A DNA stretch of 64,000 bases from G942493375 sp942493375 (GTDB lineage Bacteria > Armatimonadota > UBA5829): contig OW818698.1 of assembly GCA_942493375.1 (NCBI GenBank), positions 1,612,001 to 1,676,000 on the forward strand, written 5' to 3'. The translations under genes and the position numbers were made by a program. The notes below the pieces were generated by a model. That model saw only the letters and a list, made by a program, of their open reading frames with translations. It did not search any database and was not told the DNA's origin. Below are positions 16,675 to 25,976 of this stretch, in pieces (the first letter of the stretch is position 1; each line of letters begins with the position of its first letter).

Positions 16675-18747
16675 TCAACTCCTATTACCTGCTGGAAACG
16701 AAGTCAGATGGAATATTTTTACTTCGTATGCACGGAATGTAAGATTTACATTCCGTGCAGGTGAAGTCACCTGTGGGGTGCCAAAGACTCCTTTTATTTT
16801 GTTCTTCTCAGGCAGTATAAATGACATTCTCTGCTCTTGTGCAGTAGGATTCACCGCTATGAGAAATGATCTTCCACCCGCTGTCTTTGCCATATACTGT
16901 ATTTTGTCGGTAGTAGCCTTAATACCGATGAGTTTTCCGTCAGTCAAGATAAAACTCTCAAGCATGCGGAGTTCTTTATTTAATCCAGCAAAAGCATCCC
17001 ACAGATCACTGTCGGGAAGCCACCATTTTGTCCGTTTTGGATTCTTCGACATGCCATCAGGCAATGCAGGATACTGTTGTTTTGTATCGGTAAAACGCGT
17101 CCCAAAATCCTCTGCATATGCATAGAAGATAAATGCCCTGGCTCCGTTGACCAATCCCAAGTAAGTCTGAACCCTCAACTGCTCAGCTGAAGGCTCGGGG
17201 CCTTGATAAATAAATACCTGAGGGGTAGCTCCGACCAGAAGTCCCGGATTGCGGGCAGTATACTGAGCGATTGAACGCACATGACTACCGAAAGTGCTTA
17301 AGTCACTTACTGTTGAGCGTATCTCATATCTGTCTATCAGGATGGCATCAGCCATAGTACCCTGGTAGTTCAAAGCAAGAACCGGATATGGCATGTAAGC
17401 ACATGACCAGACAAGCCGATGAGGCGAATATTCCTTGAGTTCTTTATATGTTTGTAGTGCAGTATTCATCCTTTCACCAAGTATCGGTTCATCCACGCCA
17501 TACCATCCGAGCATACTGGTGTTGTTTTTATGGATTATTGCATGTTGGCGAAGGGCATCACCAAGTTTTCCATCGGGAGATGCTGTTGGGAGTATCATTA
17601 GACCTTCTTCCAGGCAAGCCTTCACAAACTCGGGGGTGTCTCCTGAATGTCCCATAATTGTATTGAATCCACGAGCTTTGATGGATGTTAACATATCTTT
17701 GCGGGTAATAGTATCAGCACCAATCCTTTGGCTTTCTGCGTTGACATGGTCGAGAACCCAGTCTGCTACATGCATCAGGCCAATCGGCAGAAAAGGTTTG
17801 CCTCTGTAGTAAACTGTTCCTTTTATAATCCTGGGGATATCAGCAGATGGTGATACCTTTGAAAATATATCCCTGGCAGTAAATATAACTTTTCCATCGG
17901 ATCCCAGCAGATCTGTATATATATAGTATGTTCCTACCGGGAAATCATGGAAGTCAATATCCCATGAAGCCCGGGCAGAATGGATCTTAAGGTATTTGCT
18001 CTTTATAGTTGTCCCAGGCGTTTTCTGAGATGCGACCCTTATACGAACTCCATTATTCGAGTATTTCAGCCAGGTGTTTATCGTTCCGGATATGGTTTGT
18101 CTTGGATCGTCAATAAACAACACACCGCTTATCGGCAGCTTGAAAGTAAGTTTTACCGGTGGAGTATTTTCCAGATATTCCAGTTTTACATCAGCTAAAT
18201 AGAAAGTCTGATCAGAGTCGTTTAATCCATTGAATGCAAACTCAATCACATTTCCCGAAGATTTCAGACCCTGTAATGTTACATCAGAAGATACAGCATG
18301 CCATTGTCCATCAAACACAGGTGTCAACCACATGCGAGCACTCGGTTCATTGTTACCCTGACTTGCAGATATGGAGTAACTGGGACTTCCTACAGAAGTA
18401 GTTCCACTTAATTTATACTTGAAAGAGAACCGTGCATTTCTACTTATATCCAGCACCGGTAAATTACGATAGAAGGTCAACGCCTGACCGGCTGTGGATG
18501 GAGGATTGAACTTGATTGATACCATATTACCTACCGTGCCATCGTCTCCTGGCACGGTAGTAACGGTCGGCATAGGATTTCCTGAAAATGATTGTACCGC
18601 CCATCCGGCTGGGTATCCATTCGGACCTATATGAGCGAAAGATCCGTTGACAACAAGGTTATCGTCATTGAATGGTTCTGCAACAACAATTCGTGAAAGT
18701 GCCAGTCCAATTATTAAATAGAATATGATAGAGTTTGTTCTCGGCAT
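16675..18747 (-). CDS. Secreted CBM plus GH-A-like TIM-barrel protein
   Basis: A 690-residue protein with a signal peptide (SIIFYLIIGLALSRIVVAEP). Residues about 25-190 form a carbohydrate-binding-like beta sandwich (LVVNGSFAHIGPNGYPAGW, a typical opening). Residues about 195-300 are a second beta domain. Residues about 310-600 look like a clan GH-A barrel: GKPFLPIGLMHVAD, GFNTIMGHSG, MLGWYGVDEP (candidate acid/base region) and ARAFIFYAYAEDFGTRF. A short beta domain ends the protein. ATG 18747 is preferred over the TTG at 18756, which would overlap its GGAG site. A 14-bp perfect hairpin sits inside its 3' coding end. The exact family is not certain. Confidence 0.7.
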   Translation of the reverse strand: MPRTNSIIFYLIIGLALSRIVVAEPFNDDNLVVNGSFAHIGPNGYPAGWAVQSFSGNPMPTVTTVPGDDGTVGNMVSIKFNPPSTAGQALTFYRNLPVLDISRNARFSFKYKLSGTTSVGSPSYSISASQGNNEPSARMWLTPVFDGQWHAVSSDVTLQGLKSSGNVIEFAFNGLNDSDQTFYLADVKLEYLENTPPVKLTFKLPISGVLFIDDPRQTISGTINTWLKYSNNGVRIRVASQKTPGTTIKSKYLKIHSARASWDIDFHDFPVGTYYIYTDLLGSDGKVIFTARDIFSKVSPSADIPRIIKGTVYYRGKPFLPIGLMHVADWVLDHVNAESQRIGADTITRKDMLTSIKARGFNTIMGHSGDTPEFVKACLEEGLMILPTASPDGKLGDALRQHAIIHKNNTSMLGWYGVDEPILGERMNTALQTYKELKEYSPHRLVWSCAYMPYPVLALNYQGTMADAILIDRYEIRSTVSDLSTFGSHVRSIAQYTARNPGLLVGATPQVFIYQGPEPSAEQLRVQTYLGLVNGARAFIFYAYAEDFGTRFTDTKQQYPALPDGMSKNPKRTKWWLPDSDLWDAFAGLNKELRMLESFILTDGKLIGIKATTDKIQYMAKTAGGRSFLIAVNPTAQEQRMSFILPEKNKIKGVFGTPQVTSPARNVNLTFRAYEVKIFHLTSFPAGNRS
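16729..16759. repeat. Perfect 14-bp hairpin inside a coding sequence
   Basis: TGCACGGAATGTAA and its exact reverse complement TTACATTCCGTGCA are separated by three bases. It lies in the last 30 codons of the gene at 16675-18747. No T run follows on either strand, so it is not a standard terminator. Confidence 0.8.
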
Positions 18748-18916
18748 TAGTCTCAATCTCCGGAGGTAAATAAGATGCTTTATTCGATGGGGTGTAGTCG
18801 TTAATATGTGATCATTCTAAAAGCTCATTTAATTGTGGTCAAGTTTGCCTGGTACAATTTTAAACCAGAAACTTGATGTATAATACAATAAACTAATCCG
18901 CATCTGAGGTGTCCAT

Positions 18917-19759
18917 ATGAAAACGCTGGCAATACTCATTCTACTGATTCTAGCTGCTGCATCAGCCCAGACAAAAACTAAATCCTTTACCGACCTGAAT
19001 AAGTGGAAGATGGTCTGGTCGGATGAGTTTAACTATAAAGGTATGCCTGACAATAAGAAATGGAGCTTTGAGGAGGGATTTATACGTGGTGAGGAGCTGC
19101 AGTACTACACCAATGGTCGGAAGGAAAATGTCCGGGTTGGTGGTGGAGTGCTGACTATTGAAGCCCGTAAAGAACGCACTAAAAATCCCCGGTATGATGC
19201 AAGCTCAACCTACTGGCAGACCAGCCGCGAATATGGCGAATATACCTCAGGGGATATAACCACCCAGGGGAAACACTCTTGGACATATGGGCGCATTGAA
19301 GTGAGGGCCAAATTACCTCGGGGAAATGGTGTCTGGCCTGCAATATGGACACTCGGCAGCAACATCCCTACAGCCAGTTGGCCTGGTTGCGGTGAGATAG
19401 ACATAATGGAACACCTCGGCAAAGAACCCAACAGGATCTATATTACCTCACACTATGCAGTAGATGGTAAACACCAATCCAATGGAAACAACTTTGAATG
19501 CCCGAAGCCTTCTGCTGACTTCCATGTATATGCCATAGAATGGTTCCCTGACAGAATAGACTTCTTCCTTGACTCAACCAAATACCACACATTCGCAATT
19601 GATGCTGCAGGTAAGGGTGATGACAACCCGTTCAGAAAACCCCACTTCATTCTATTGAACCTGGCACTTGGAGGTTGGGGTGGACCTGTGGACGAATCCA
19701 TCCTTCCTCAGAAATACCTGATTGATTATGTAAGAGTGTATGAGCAGAAGGTCAAGTGA
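18917..19759 (+). CDS. GH16 family beta-glucanase (laminarinase-like)
   Basis: A 280-residue secreted enzyme. Residues 1-17 are a signal peptide. The GH16 catalytic motif EIDIME is at residues 160-165, giving Glu160 as nucleophile, Asp162 as helper and Glu165 as acid/base. Around it are TYGRIEVRAKLPRGNGVWPAIW and, towards the end, PHFILLNLALGGWGG, both strongly typical of bacterial laminarinases and lichenases. The length is that of a single-domain enzyme, with no extra binding module. Expected to cleave beta-1,3 or mixed-linkage beta-glucans outside the cell. A TATAAT at about 18880 may be its -10 box. Confidence 0.95.
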   Translation: MKTLAILILLILAAASAQTKTKSFTDLNKWKMVWSDEFNYKGMPDNKKWSFEEGFIRGEELQYYTNGRKENVRVGGGVLTIEARKERTKNPRYDASSTYWQTSREYGEYTSGDITTQGKHSWTYGRIEVRAKLPRGNGVWPAIWTLGSNIPTASWPGCGEIDIMEHLGKEPNRIYITSHYAVDGKHQSNGNNFECPKPSADFHVYAIEWFPDRIDFFLDSTKYHTFAIDAAGKGDDNPFRKPHFILLNLALGGWGGPVDESILPQKYLIDYVRVYEQKVK

Positions 19760-19793
19760 CAATTCACAATTGATAATTGACAATTAATAGTAT
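19759..19793. repeat. CAATTGA-type short repeats
   Basis: A run of near-identical units of the form ACAATTNA overlapping the GH16 stop codon (CAATTCACAATTGATAATTG...). Such runs are a common dispersed repeat type and can form an AT-rich hairpin. Confidence 0.6.
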
Positions 19794-19864
19794 TGACTTC
19801 ACATAGTAGAATCCGGGTGCAGTATGGCCTGATACAACATTTGTAGTATAAGGAGATACAACGC

Positions 19865-20581
19865 ATGCCTGTTTATGAAGAGCCTAAGTCCGGTGGGAAA
19901 TGGTGGAAAACTCTTTTAGCTGGATGCGCCGGTATTACTATCTTAATTATTTGTGCTTATGTAGTGTTATCTATCTACATCAGTCGTTCTGTGTCCAGGT
20001 TATTGTCATCCACACCACCTCCATCAAAGAGTTCAACATCACGCTATGCGGTACCTTCTGGTACAAACACTGCTACGTGTTCTTTTATGTTACCATCCAG
20101 ATCGAGCAAGCTCACATATTATCATGATCAACCAGGTGCATGGTTTTCCGGGGGAGTACGAGGAATCAGGATAAGCTACAACGCCGGCATGTCACAGGAT
20201 TGGCCCTTACCTAATCAGTTGAAAAACGTAAAGGTTGATGTCTATTGGTATGAGGCAAAAAACGGATTGGGGCCTTTTATACGTTTCTATGATGCAGGTG
20301 GGAGCTATGTTCTAGACTTAAGGACGAAAGAAGTAGGTGACCTCCAAAAACACAATGGATCTCTCATGTTTGTAAAATATGCTTATAGTGACGACTATTT
20401 CCTTTCAGGAATCAGATATTCAACTGATTCATCCGGAAAAGAAATCATCACAGACCACTATGGAAACCCGGCTAGGAATGTTTCAGCTGCCATCAATCCT
20501 GCCAACTGCACATATCTCGGATCAATCGTTATGAAAGGGAATAATCTTTTCTTTATTAATAGCAAGAAAAGCAAACCATAG
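19865..20581 (+). CDS. Membrane-anchored protein of unknown function
   Basis: A 238-residue protein. A single hydrophobic helix lies at about residues 15-38, after a short basic cytoplasmic end (SGGKWWK), so most of the chain should be outside the inner membrane. A Ser/Pro/Thr-rich linker (STPPPSKSSTSRY) follows, then a beta-rich domain with GPFIRFYDAGGSYVLDLR and a few Cys. I recognise no family. AAGGAG lies before the ATG. No partner is evident; the flanking genes are a GH16 enzyme and a prepilin-like protein. Confidence 0.65.
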   Translation: MPVYEEPKSGGKWWKTLLAGCAGITILIICAYVVLSIYISRSVSRLLSSTPPPSKSSTSRYAVPSGTNTATCSFMLPSRSSKLTYYHDQPGAWFSGGVRGIRISYNAGMSQDWPLPNQLKNVKVDVYWYEAKNGLGPFIRFYDAGGSYVLDLRTKEVGDLQKHNGSLMFVKYAYSDDYFLSGIRYSTDSSGKEIITDHYGNPARNVSAAINPANCTYLGSIVMKGNNLFFINSKKSKP

Positions 20582-20681
20582 AAAGCCAGTATTACATGAG
20601 ATTATGTGATCTACATTTTAGATTCAGCACCTGTTGTTATTATATTTCTGTGGTTTTGAACCGACTGTGCCCATTTATCTC

Positions 20682-20710
20682 TTGACTTTTGCATAAATCG
20701 AGGATACAAT
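20682..20710 (+). promoter_or_regulatory. Sigma-70 promoter for the prepilin-like gene
   Basis: TTGACT (20682-20687), a 17-base spacer and TACAAT (20705-20710). The leader is about 100 bases, contains a GCGGT/ACCGC hairpin near 20743-20758 and ends in AAAAGGAGG before the ATG at 20820. Confidence 0.6.
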
Positions 20711-20819
20711 CCAATCAGTGAACCAGTAACACAAGCATTGTATAGCGGTCTTCGCACCGCATAGATGTAGTCCGATATTAATAAAACTGGTCCACAACCC
20801 AAAAGGAGGCGCAAATACA

Positions 20820-21473
20820 ATGGTAAAAGGACGTAGATTTGGTTTTACACTCATTGAACTGCTTGTTGTCATAGCTATCATAGCTATACTTGCAGCAATC
20901 CTCTTCCCGGTTTTTGCAAAAGCAAGGGAAAAGGCAAGGCAGTCCAGCTGTTCTTCAAACGAGAAGCAGCTATCTAATGGCGTGATCATGTATGCTCAAG
21001 ATTATGATGAGAAACCGCCACTTGTTTACGATGATACCCTCGGTGCTGACAACAGGCAGATATGGGTTGAGAAAGTGGAACCATACGTAAAGAACCGTCA
21101 GATTTACTTCTGCCCATCAGGTCGCACTGCAGCAAACAACTGGCCAAAGTACAATATCGGAGCCTATTATGGATTGATCATGGGTCATGTCCTGCCGGAA
21201 GGCCAAACAGCAGGGAAGAGTATTGCTGAGTTTACCCGCCCGGCGGATATAATCATGCTAATGGAAGGTGCTTGGTACACTCACTATTGTCCGGTTTGTA
21301 GAACAAATGCATGCGGCACTGCCCAAACTTGCATAGAACCAACAAATGCATATCTTGCTACACGTCTCCACAGCGATGGCGCAAACTACGCCTACTGGGA
21401 TGGTCACGTGAAGTGGCAGCAAAGCAGGAAGATGGAATCCGACGGCGACCAATGGGGTCATAACGGGATATAA
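20820..21473 (+). CDS. Prepilin-type N-terminal methylation domain protein with DGHVKW-like C-terminus
   Basis: A 217-residue type IV pilin-like or pseudopilin-like protein. RFGFTLIELLVVIAIIAIL is a complete class III signal (cleavage after Gly8, Glu5 of the mature protein). FPVFAKAREKARQSSC follows, the hallmark of the DUF1559-like prepilin group abundant in Armatimonadota and Planctomycetota. The C-terminal HSDGANYAYWDGHVKW matches the group's H-x-DGA...DGHVK motif. Four Cys near residues 155-175 may form disulfides. Such proteins usually occur in many copies; a second is at 35530-36183. A good promoter and terminator frame this gene as a single unit. Confidence 0.92.
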   Translation: MVKGRRFGFTLIELLVVIAIIAILAAILFPVFAKAREKARQSSCSSNEKQLSNGVIMYAQDYDEKPPLVYDDTLGADNRQIWVEKVEPYVKNRQIYFCPSGRTAANNWPKYNIGAYYGLIMGHVLPEGQTAGKSIAEFTRPADIIMLMEGAWYTHYCPVCRTNACGTAQTCIEPTNAYLATRLHSDGANYAYWDGHVKWQQSRKMESDGDQWGHNGI

Positions 21474-21488
21474 ACAAATATTGTAATC

Positions 21489-21533
21489 ACCTGCTGTGGA
21501 AATGTTTGCTTGCAAGTTTCCGCAGCAGGTTTT
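21489..21533 (+). terminator. Rho-independent terminator
   Basis: ACCTGCTGTGGAAA (21489-21502) pairs with TTTCCGCAGCAGGT (21517-21530) apart from one G-T pair, then TTT. It is 16 bases after the prepilin-like stop and just before the convergent gene at 21550. Confidence 0.85.
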
Positions 21534-21549
21534 CCACCACAACAAGCCT

Positions 21550-22701
21550 CTATTCCTTAAACAGTTTTGCAACATCAATCTCTCGCGGTACAAACCTGCT
21601 TTTACCCTGTACCAGACACAAAGCCAGGTTTTTTGTTGGGTGCCAGTCGAGATATTTTACATATCCAAATTCGGTCCTGTTTTCACATCTACCTGTTTTG
21701 AGATCGACGAACACTAGTCCTGTGGTGTATTCCATAGAGATTATATTTGCAAGGTATCTTCCATCCGCTGACAGTTGGATGCGATATGGTCTGTAGCCCT
21801 TCTCTGAGACATTGGTGACTTGGGTGGACTCATGAGACACCAGCGAATATTTCCATATATTTGCCATATAGTCCGTGTAATAATAGGTTTTTCCATCACT
21901 AGACATATCACCATTACCCAATAGATTTGGAGTTGTGATGACTGTCCTTATCTTGCCTGTTGAGCAATCGACCGCATAAATGTATGTCTTGTTAAAATCG
22001 CCCTTTCCTTCTACAACCTTACTAGAGCTAACACAGAAATAGAAGCTGTTGGTCTGTTTACACCAGCGCAAAAACCGCACTACTCCGTTGATTTTGGAAT
22101 CCCAAACAATGCGTGGTTTTTCCGACTGTTTTGCTATTGCAACCCAATAATTTCTATCATTATCTGCTCCACCCAGCAGGACTGTTGAACCATTTTGGCC
22201 ATCCGGAATTATCATATGGGGTACGCGGTCAATTTGTGTCAGAGTACTGCATTTTCCCGTGCTAATGTTGCATCTTTGGATTAAAACCGGAGGGTTCAGC
22301 GACGGAATACCCTTATGCCCAGGCCCAGACAGAGACTTCATGTAATAATAGACCTGATGTGTAGAGTCTAAAACAAATCCATTAGCAGCATTTGCCCACC
22401 AGAACTCAACCCCGTCCTCAAGACCGCCCACTTTATGCAGGTAGAGTTTGTTGTTGCATGTAAGCTCTAGATAGCCATTGAAGTAATCTACCGTTCCCTG
22501 CCCATCACCGAAATACCTTGTTGTTGTTGAGAACAGGACACTGCCAACGGCTCTTCGATGCGGAGCCATGAAGACATCCGGATGGGAAGGGGCACGAGAG
22601 ACAACGCGGCTGCTGTTATGAGTCATCTGAGATCTTATGACTACCATGAAAATGATCCACACCACGAGAATTATTACTTTCTTAAACAGCCGTAAACTCA
22701 A
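21550..22701 (-). CDS. Membrane-anchored beta-propeller-like protein
   Basis: A 383-residue protein with an N-terminal hydrophobic anchor (residues 7-24, KVIILVVWIIFMVVI). The rest has repeated blades of about 45 residues typical of WD40/TolB-like propellers: GNGDMSSDGKTYYYTDYMANIWKYSL, YRPYRIQLSADGRYLANI and VKYLDWHPTKNLALCLV. Such domains mediate protein contacts in the periplasm or on the surface. No specific family is recognised. The gene at 22809 is on the same strand about 110 bp upstream and also looks like part of a propeller; both probably have related roles. Confidence 0.65.
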   Translation of the reverse strand: MSLRLFKKVIILVVWIIFMVVIRSQMTHNSSRVVSRAPSHPDVFMAPHRRAVGSVLFSTTTRYFGDGQGTVDYFNGYLELTCNNKLYLHKVGGLEDGVEFWWANAANGFVLDSTHQVYYYMKSLSGPGHKGIPSLNPPVLIQRCNISTGKCSTLTQIDRVPHMIIPDGQNGSTVLLGGADNDRNYWVAIAKQSEKPRIVWDSKINGVVRFLRWCKQTNSFYFCVSSSKVVEGKGDFNKTYIYAVDCSTGKIRTVITTPNLLGNGDMSSDGKTYYYTDYMANIWKYSLVSHESTQVTNVSEKGYRPYRIQLSADGRYLANIISMEYTTGLVFVDLKTGRCENRTEFGYVKYLDWHPTKNLALCLVQGKSRFVPREIDVAKLFKE

Positions 22702-22808
22702 TTTAGTAACCTCACTAAATATTTATATGCTGCAGGAATGCCGATTATACCTGGTATCCTGGCCAACCGGAGCATTTCGGCAGCTTATCAAAACTGAGTT
22801 AAAATAAG

Positions 22809-23513
22809 CTATTGCTTCTTTACTTCGTCGCTGAGATTGGTTTTGCTGATTATCTTACCTGAAACGAAATTGACCTGAACCAGGTATGGGTAATCTGTTA
22901 TATATATCATATCCCCTTGCAACGAATACCCATAGGGTCCTCCAAAGCCTGGAGATGAAATCATAGAATCAGCAGCTTCTTTACTGGAACTATCCGTAGA
23001 ATCTGTTGCCTGTGGGCTGGTTGGCAAAGTAATACTGCCACATACTTTCATTGTTCGCGAATCGACTATCAGGACCTTATTTATATCCATGAAGTGTATT
23101 ATTACGTATTCATTTTTATTGCTGCCGGTTGCAATTTTTATGTTTTGAGGACCAAAGGTTGAATTTGAATCTTTCCAAACACTCAATATTGCTGCGTTCA
23201 AATCCAATTTGCCAATACGTTTTAGTCCACTTAGGGAGTATTTTATCAGCGTCCCACCAATTATGGTATAAGCACCGTTTGCACCAGTTTCAGCTGTCGA
23301 AACAGGTGGCATCGACATACCCGGCATTCCCATTCCGGGCATCGGCATACCACTCATACCTGGCATTCCACCCATACCTGGTCCAGGCATACCGGCTCCT
23401 TGCCCTAAAGGCACGGGCTTGGTATCACGATGCAATTCCTTTACTGCATTAATGGCTAAAACGACTATGATGACTGCGAGCGCTGTAACTATAGGTAGAT
23501 ATTTAGATTGCAT
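22809..23513 (-). CDS. Membrane-anchored Met/Pro/Gly-rich protein
   Basis: A 234-residue protein with an N-terminal hydrophobic helix (about residues 7-24). Residues about 38-68 are a low-complexity stretch of GMPGM-like repeats (GMGGMPGMSGMPMPGMG). The C-terminal two thirds looks like a few propeller blades (GGTLIKYSLSGLKRIGKLD, KVLIVDSRTMKVCGSITL, YGYSLQGDMIYITDYPYLVQV). Methionine-rich runs of this kind bind copper in some periplasmic proteins, but no such role can be shown here. A ribosome site GGAG-like motif precedes the start. No family recognised. Confidence 0.6.
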   Translation of the reverse strand: MQSKYLPIVTALAVIIVVLAINAVKELHRDTKPVPLGQGAGMPGPGMGGMPGMSGMPMPGMGMPGMSMPPVSTAETGANGAYTIIGGTLIKYSLSGLKRIGKLDLNAAILSVWKDSNSTFGPQNIKIATGSNKNEYVIIHFMDINKVLIVDSRTMKVCGSITLPTSPQATDSTDSSSKEAADSMISSPGFGGPYGYSLQGDMIYITDYPYLVQVNFVSGKIISKTNLSDEVKKQ

Positions 23514-23990
23514 TTTTTGTTTCTCCTAATGCTGCCTGCATATCGCTATTACGCCAGTCTTCACTATGTTACGGATTGAACAAATCCAGTTCGCGAAGAT
23601 AATAGCGCCATCGTTACATACAAATATCGTTAGATTAAACTCGGGCAACATGTTACAAACATGGTGAATTACGACCATATTATATCATATACACACCAAT
23701 TTCAGTTGCGTCAATAGTTATAGTAATAGTTCACATGTGTTGGGTATCACCTCATGCCGAACTTGATTCAGCACCCAAGCACGTTCAAGATGGTACCTGA
23801 ATCAAGTTCAGGATGACGTGTTTCCAAATTACTCTGAACTGTTAGTAGTTATGAGTCACTCATCACTAACAAGGAAAGTATCCCAGAGTTGCAGAAACAA
23901 CAAGTAGATATTTCAGACATGTGATGTAGTTGGTTGCGGAGACGTGGTTTATGAATGGGATAATGAAGTTTATATTGCTGAGTTTGAACA
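23514..23990. other. Intergenic region with inverted repeats
   Basis: About 490 bases between divergent genes. CGCTATTA (near 23539) is inverted near 23603 as TAATAGCG. A larger inverted repeat occupies 23753-23818. No RNA gene or clear promoter was recognised. Confidence 0.5.
23753..23818. repeat. Inverted repeat, CATGCCGAACTTG type
   Basis: TCATGCCGAACTTGATTCAG is inverted as CTGAATCAAGTTCAGGATGA. This matches the widespread intergenic repeat whose arms read GTCATGCTGAACTTGTTTCAG. Confidence 0.8.
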
Positions 23991-24005
23991 ATGAGGAGTA
24001 GAACA

Positions 24006-25937
24006 ATGCTTACTAATATCCACAGGATTTATTGTACAGCAGTTGTAGCATTGCTACCTTTTGTATACCAGTTACCGGTTTATGCGGATGTACAGTCCAT
24101 GGTAAAACGGCTGGCCAGTCCTAAGCAGATTGAACGCTGGGCTGTTGAAGTTGAGTTCTGGGGTGTGGATTCATCCGCGATTACTGATGTCTTGCCCATG
24201 CTCAAAGACCCGGATCCCAAGATCAGAATAGCAGCAGCGGAAGCGCTATGGCACCTGAAAAATAGAGCTGCTATTGACCCATTAAAAAACGCTCTCAGCG
24301 ATACTGATCCCAGAGTAACCGCCAAGATCAAGGATATTCTGTATAAATTTGATCCCCCTCATGAATTCGAACACAAGTCTAATAGACCTGAGAAACTGGA
24401 CACTGCGCTCTTCAACACAATGATAGCCAGCAAAGACGAACAAAAACAAAGGGATGCAATGGGGTTGATTCCAGCAGGCACTGATCCTGAGATTTTTGAA
24501 CTTGCAGTCCGGCTCATTAAACATAAAAACAAACGCGTGGCATATGAGGCAGCTTCCATTTTATGCAGATTCACAGATGGACGTTCTGATCCATATCTTC
24601 TGTATGCCTGGAAGCATGGGAATGAGTATATGCCCGGGATAATCGAATATCCTGGAGCAAAAGGGCTGGCTTTGATTATGATGAAGAGCACAAATCCAGC
24701 AAGACGCATAGAGGCATCTGGCATACTCAAGGATCTTGAAGACCCAGAATGTATGAATGTATTGAAAGCTGCAATGTCAGACAAATCAGCTGATGTAAGG
24801 CAAAATGCAGTCGACGGACTGGGTAGATATGAAGACCGCAGCGTCATTCCAATTTTACTAAAAGCCCTGAAAGATCCGGACGGAGGTGTACGCAATTATG
24901 CTGCTTCTTCACTTGGGGACCTGAAATCACGCGAAGCTCTTATCCCTATAATTGAGTTGCTCAATTCTAAGAAAACTAGAGAAGACGACAAGTTCTTCTA
25001 TATTGCTGCACTGGAGCAGATCGGTGATCCAAGAGCTGTCCCCTCATTTATGAAATGTCTGAAAAGCAGCGAATGGAACACAAAGGAGATGGCAATATAT
25101 GCCCTTGCGCACTTTAAAGTAAAAAGGGCAATACCTCAAATCCGTGAGGCCTTGAAAGACACTGATGGTCTTGTGAGAGGCGAAGCAGCACGTGCACTGG
25201 GAGAACTCGGAGATCCCAAAAATGCAGACTATCTTTTACCGGTATTGAAGGATAAGGACAGTAACGTTCGAGCCGCAGTTATGCTGGCATTAGCACGATT
25301 AAGAGATAAAAGAGCATATGATGTATTGGTCAAAATGGCTGATGAATGCAAACCTGGGATTGGACTGTATGCCGCTGCAGCTCTCGGCGCATATAAAGAC
25401 AAACGCGCATATCCACACATAATCCCCTACCTTACAAACACATATTCTCCAAGTGCATATGCTATTTCATATTCGTTAGCATCCCTCGGAGACAAAAGAG
25501 CCATAAAACCGCTTATTTCGGCTATAACCAGAGGATGGATCATTGAACACAATAGTGTAATGTGCGGTTGTATGCTGCCTGATATTGGCATAGCTGCTAA
25601 AACAATTATGGAACTAAACACTCCGGAAGGCAATGAGTTTCTACTCAAATGCTTTGAAGAGAAGAATCTTCCTGTTATAAAGGGGGCATACAGGTTCTTC
25701 ATTAATCAGGGAATCGAAGGCTCAGAAGAGACAATTATCTCCGCACTGCATATCAATAGCCCGTATTACGCAAAGATGCTCATTTATTCAGGAAACAGTA
25801 AACTTATAGAAGCAGGCCAGAAATATCTTCAGACCCATCATGAGGAACCTTTTGGGACATTTAATAAGACTGGTTGGCCTAAATGGGGAAGCAAACTACC
25901 TGCAACTATGACGGAAGAAGATATGTATTATCTGTAG
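24006..25937 (+). CDS. Secreted HEAT-repeat protein
   Basis: A 643-residue protein. ATG 24006 is chosen because GAGGAG lies eight bases before it and a signal peptide follows (TAVVALLPFVYQLPVYA); another ATG at 23991 is in frame. Almost the entire chain is HEAT/PBS-lyase repeats of about 31 residues: LKDPDPKIRIAAAEALWHL, LSDTDPRVTAKIKDIL, MSDKSADVRQNAVDGLG, LKDPDGGVRNYAASSLGDL, LKDTDGLVRGEAARALGEL and more. Such solenoids bind proteins. With a signal peptide it should act in the periplasm or outside. It precedes the GH5-like gene by 39 bp, so the two may be co-transcribed. Confidence 0.85.
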   Translation: MLTNIHRIYCTAVVALLPFVYQLPVYADVQSMVKRLASPKQIERWAVEVEFWGVDSSAITDVLPMLKDPDPKIRIAAAEALWHLKNRAAIDPLKNALSDTDPRVTAKIKDILYKFDPPHEFEHKSNRPEKLDTALFNTMIASKDEQKQRDAMGLIPAGTDPEIFELAVRLIKHKNKRVAYEAASILCRFTDGRSDPYLLYAWKHGNEYMPGIIEYPGAKGLALIMMKSTNPARRIEASGILKDLEDPECMNVLKAAMSDKSADVRQNAVDGLGRYEDRSVIPILLKALKDPDGGVRNYAASSLGDLKSREALIPIIELLNSKKTREDDKFFYIAALEQIGDPRAVPSFMKCLKSSEWNTKEMAIYALAHFKVKRAIPQIREALKDTDGLVRGEAARALGELGDPKNADYLLPVLKDKDSNVRAAVMLALARLRDKRAYDVLVKMADECKPGIGLYAAAALGAYKDKRAYPHIIPYLTNTYSPSAYAISYSLASLGDKRAIKPLISAITRGWIIEHNSVMCGCMLPDIGIAAKTIMELNTPEGNEFLLKCFEEKNLPVIKGAYRFFINQGIEGSEETIISALHINSPYYAKMLIYSGNSKLIEAGQKYLQTHHEEPFGTFNKTGWPKWGSKLPATMTEEDMYYL

Positions 25938-25976
25938 GAATTGGTAATATTAATAGCACTTTATTGGAGGACATAA

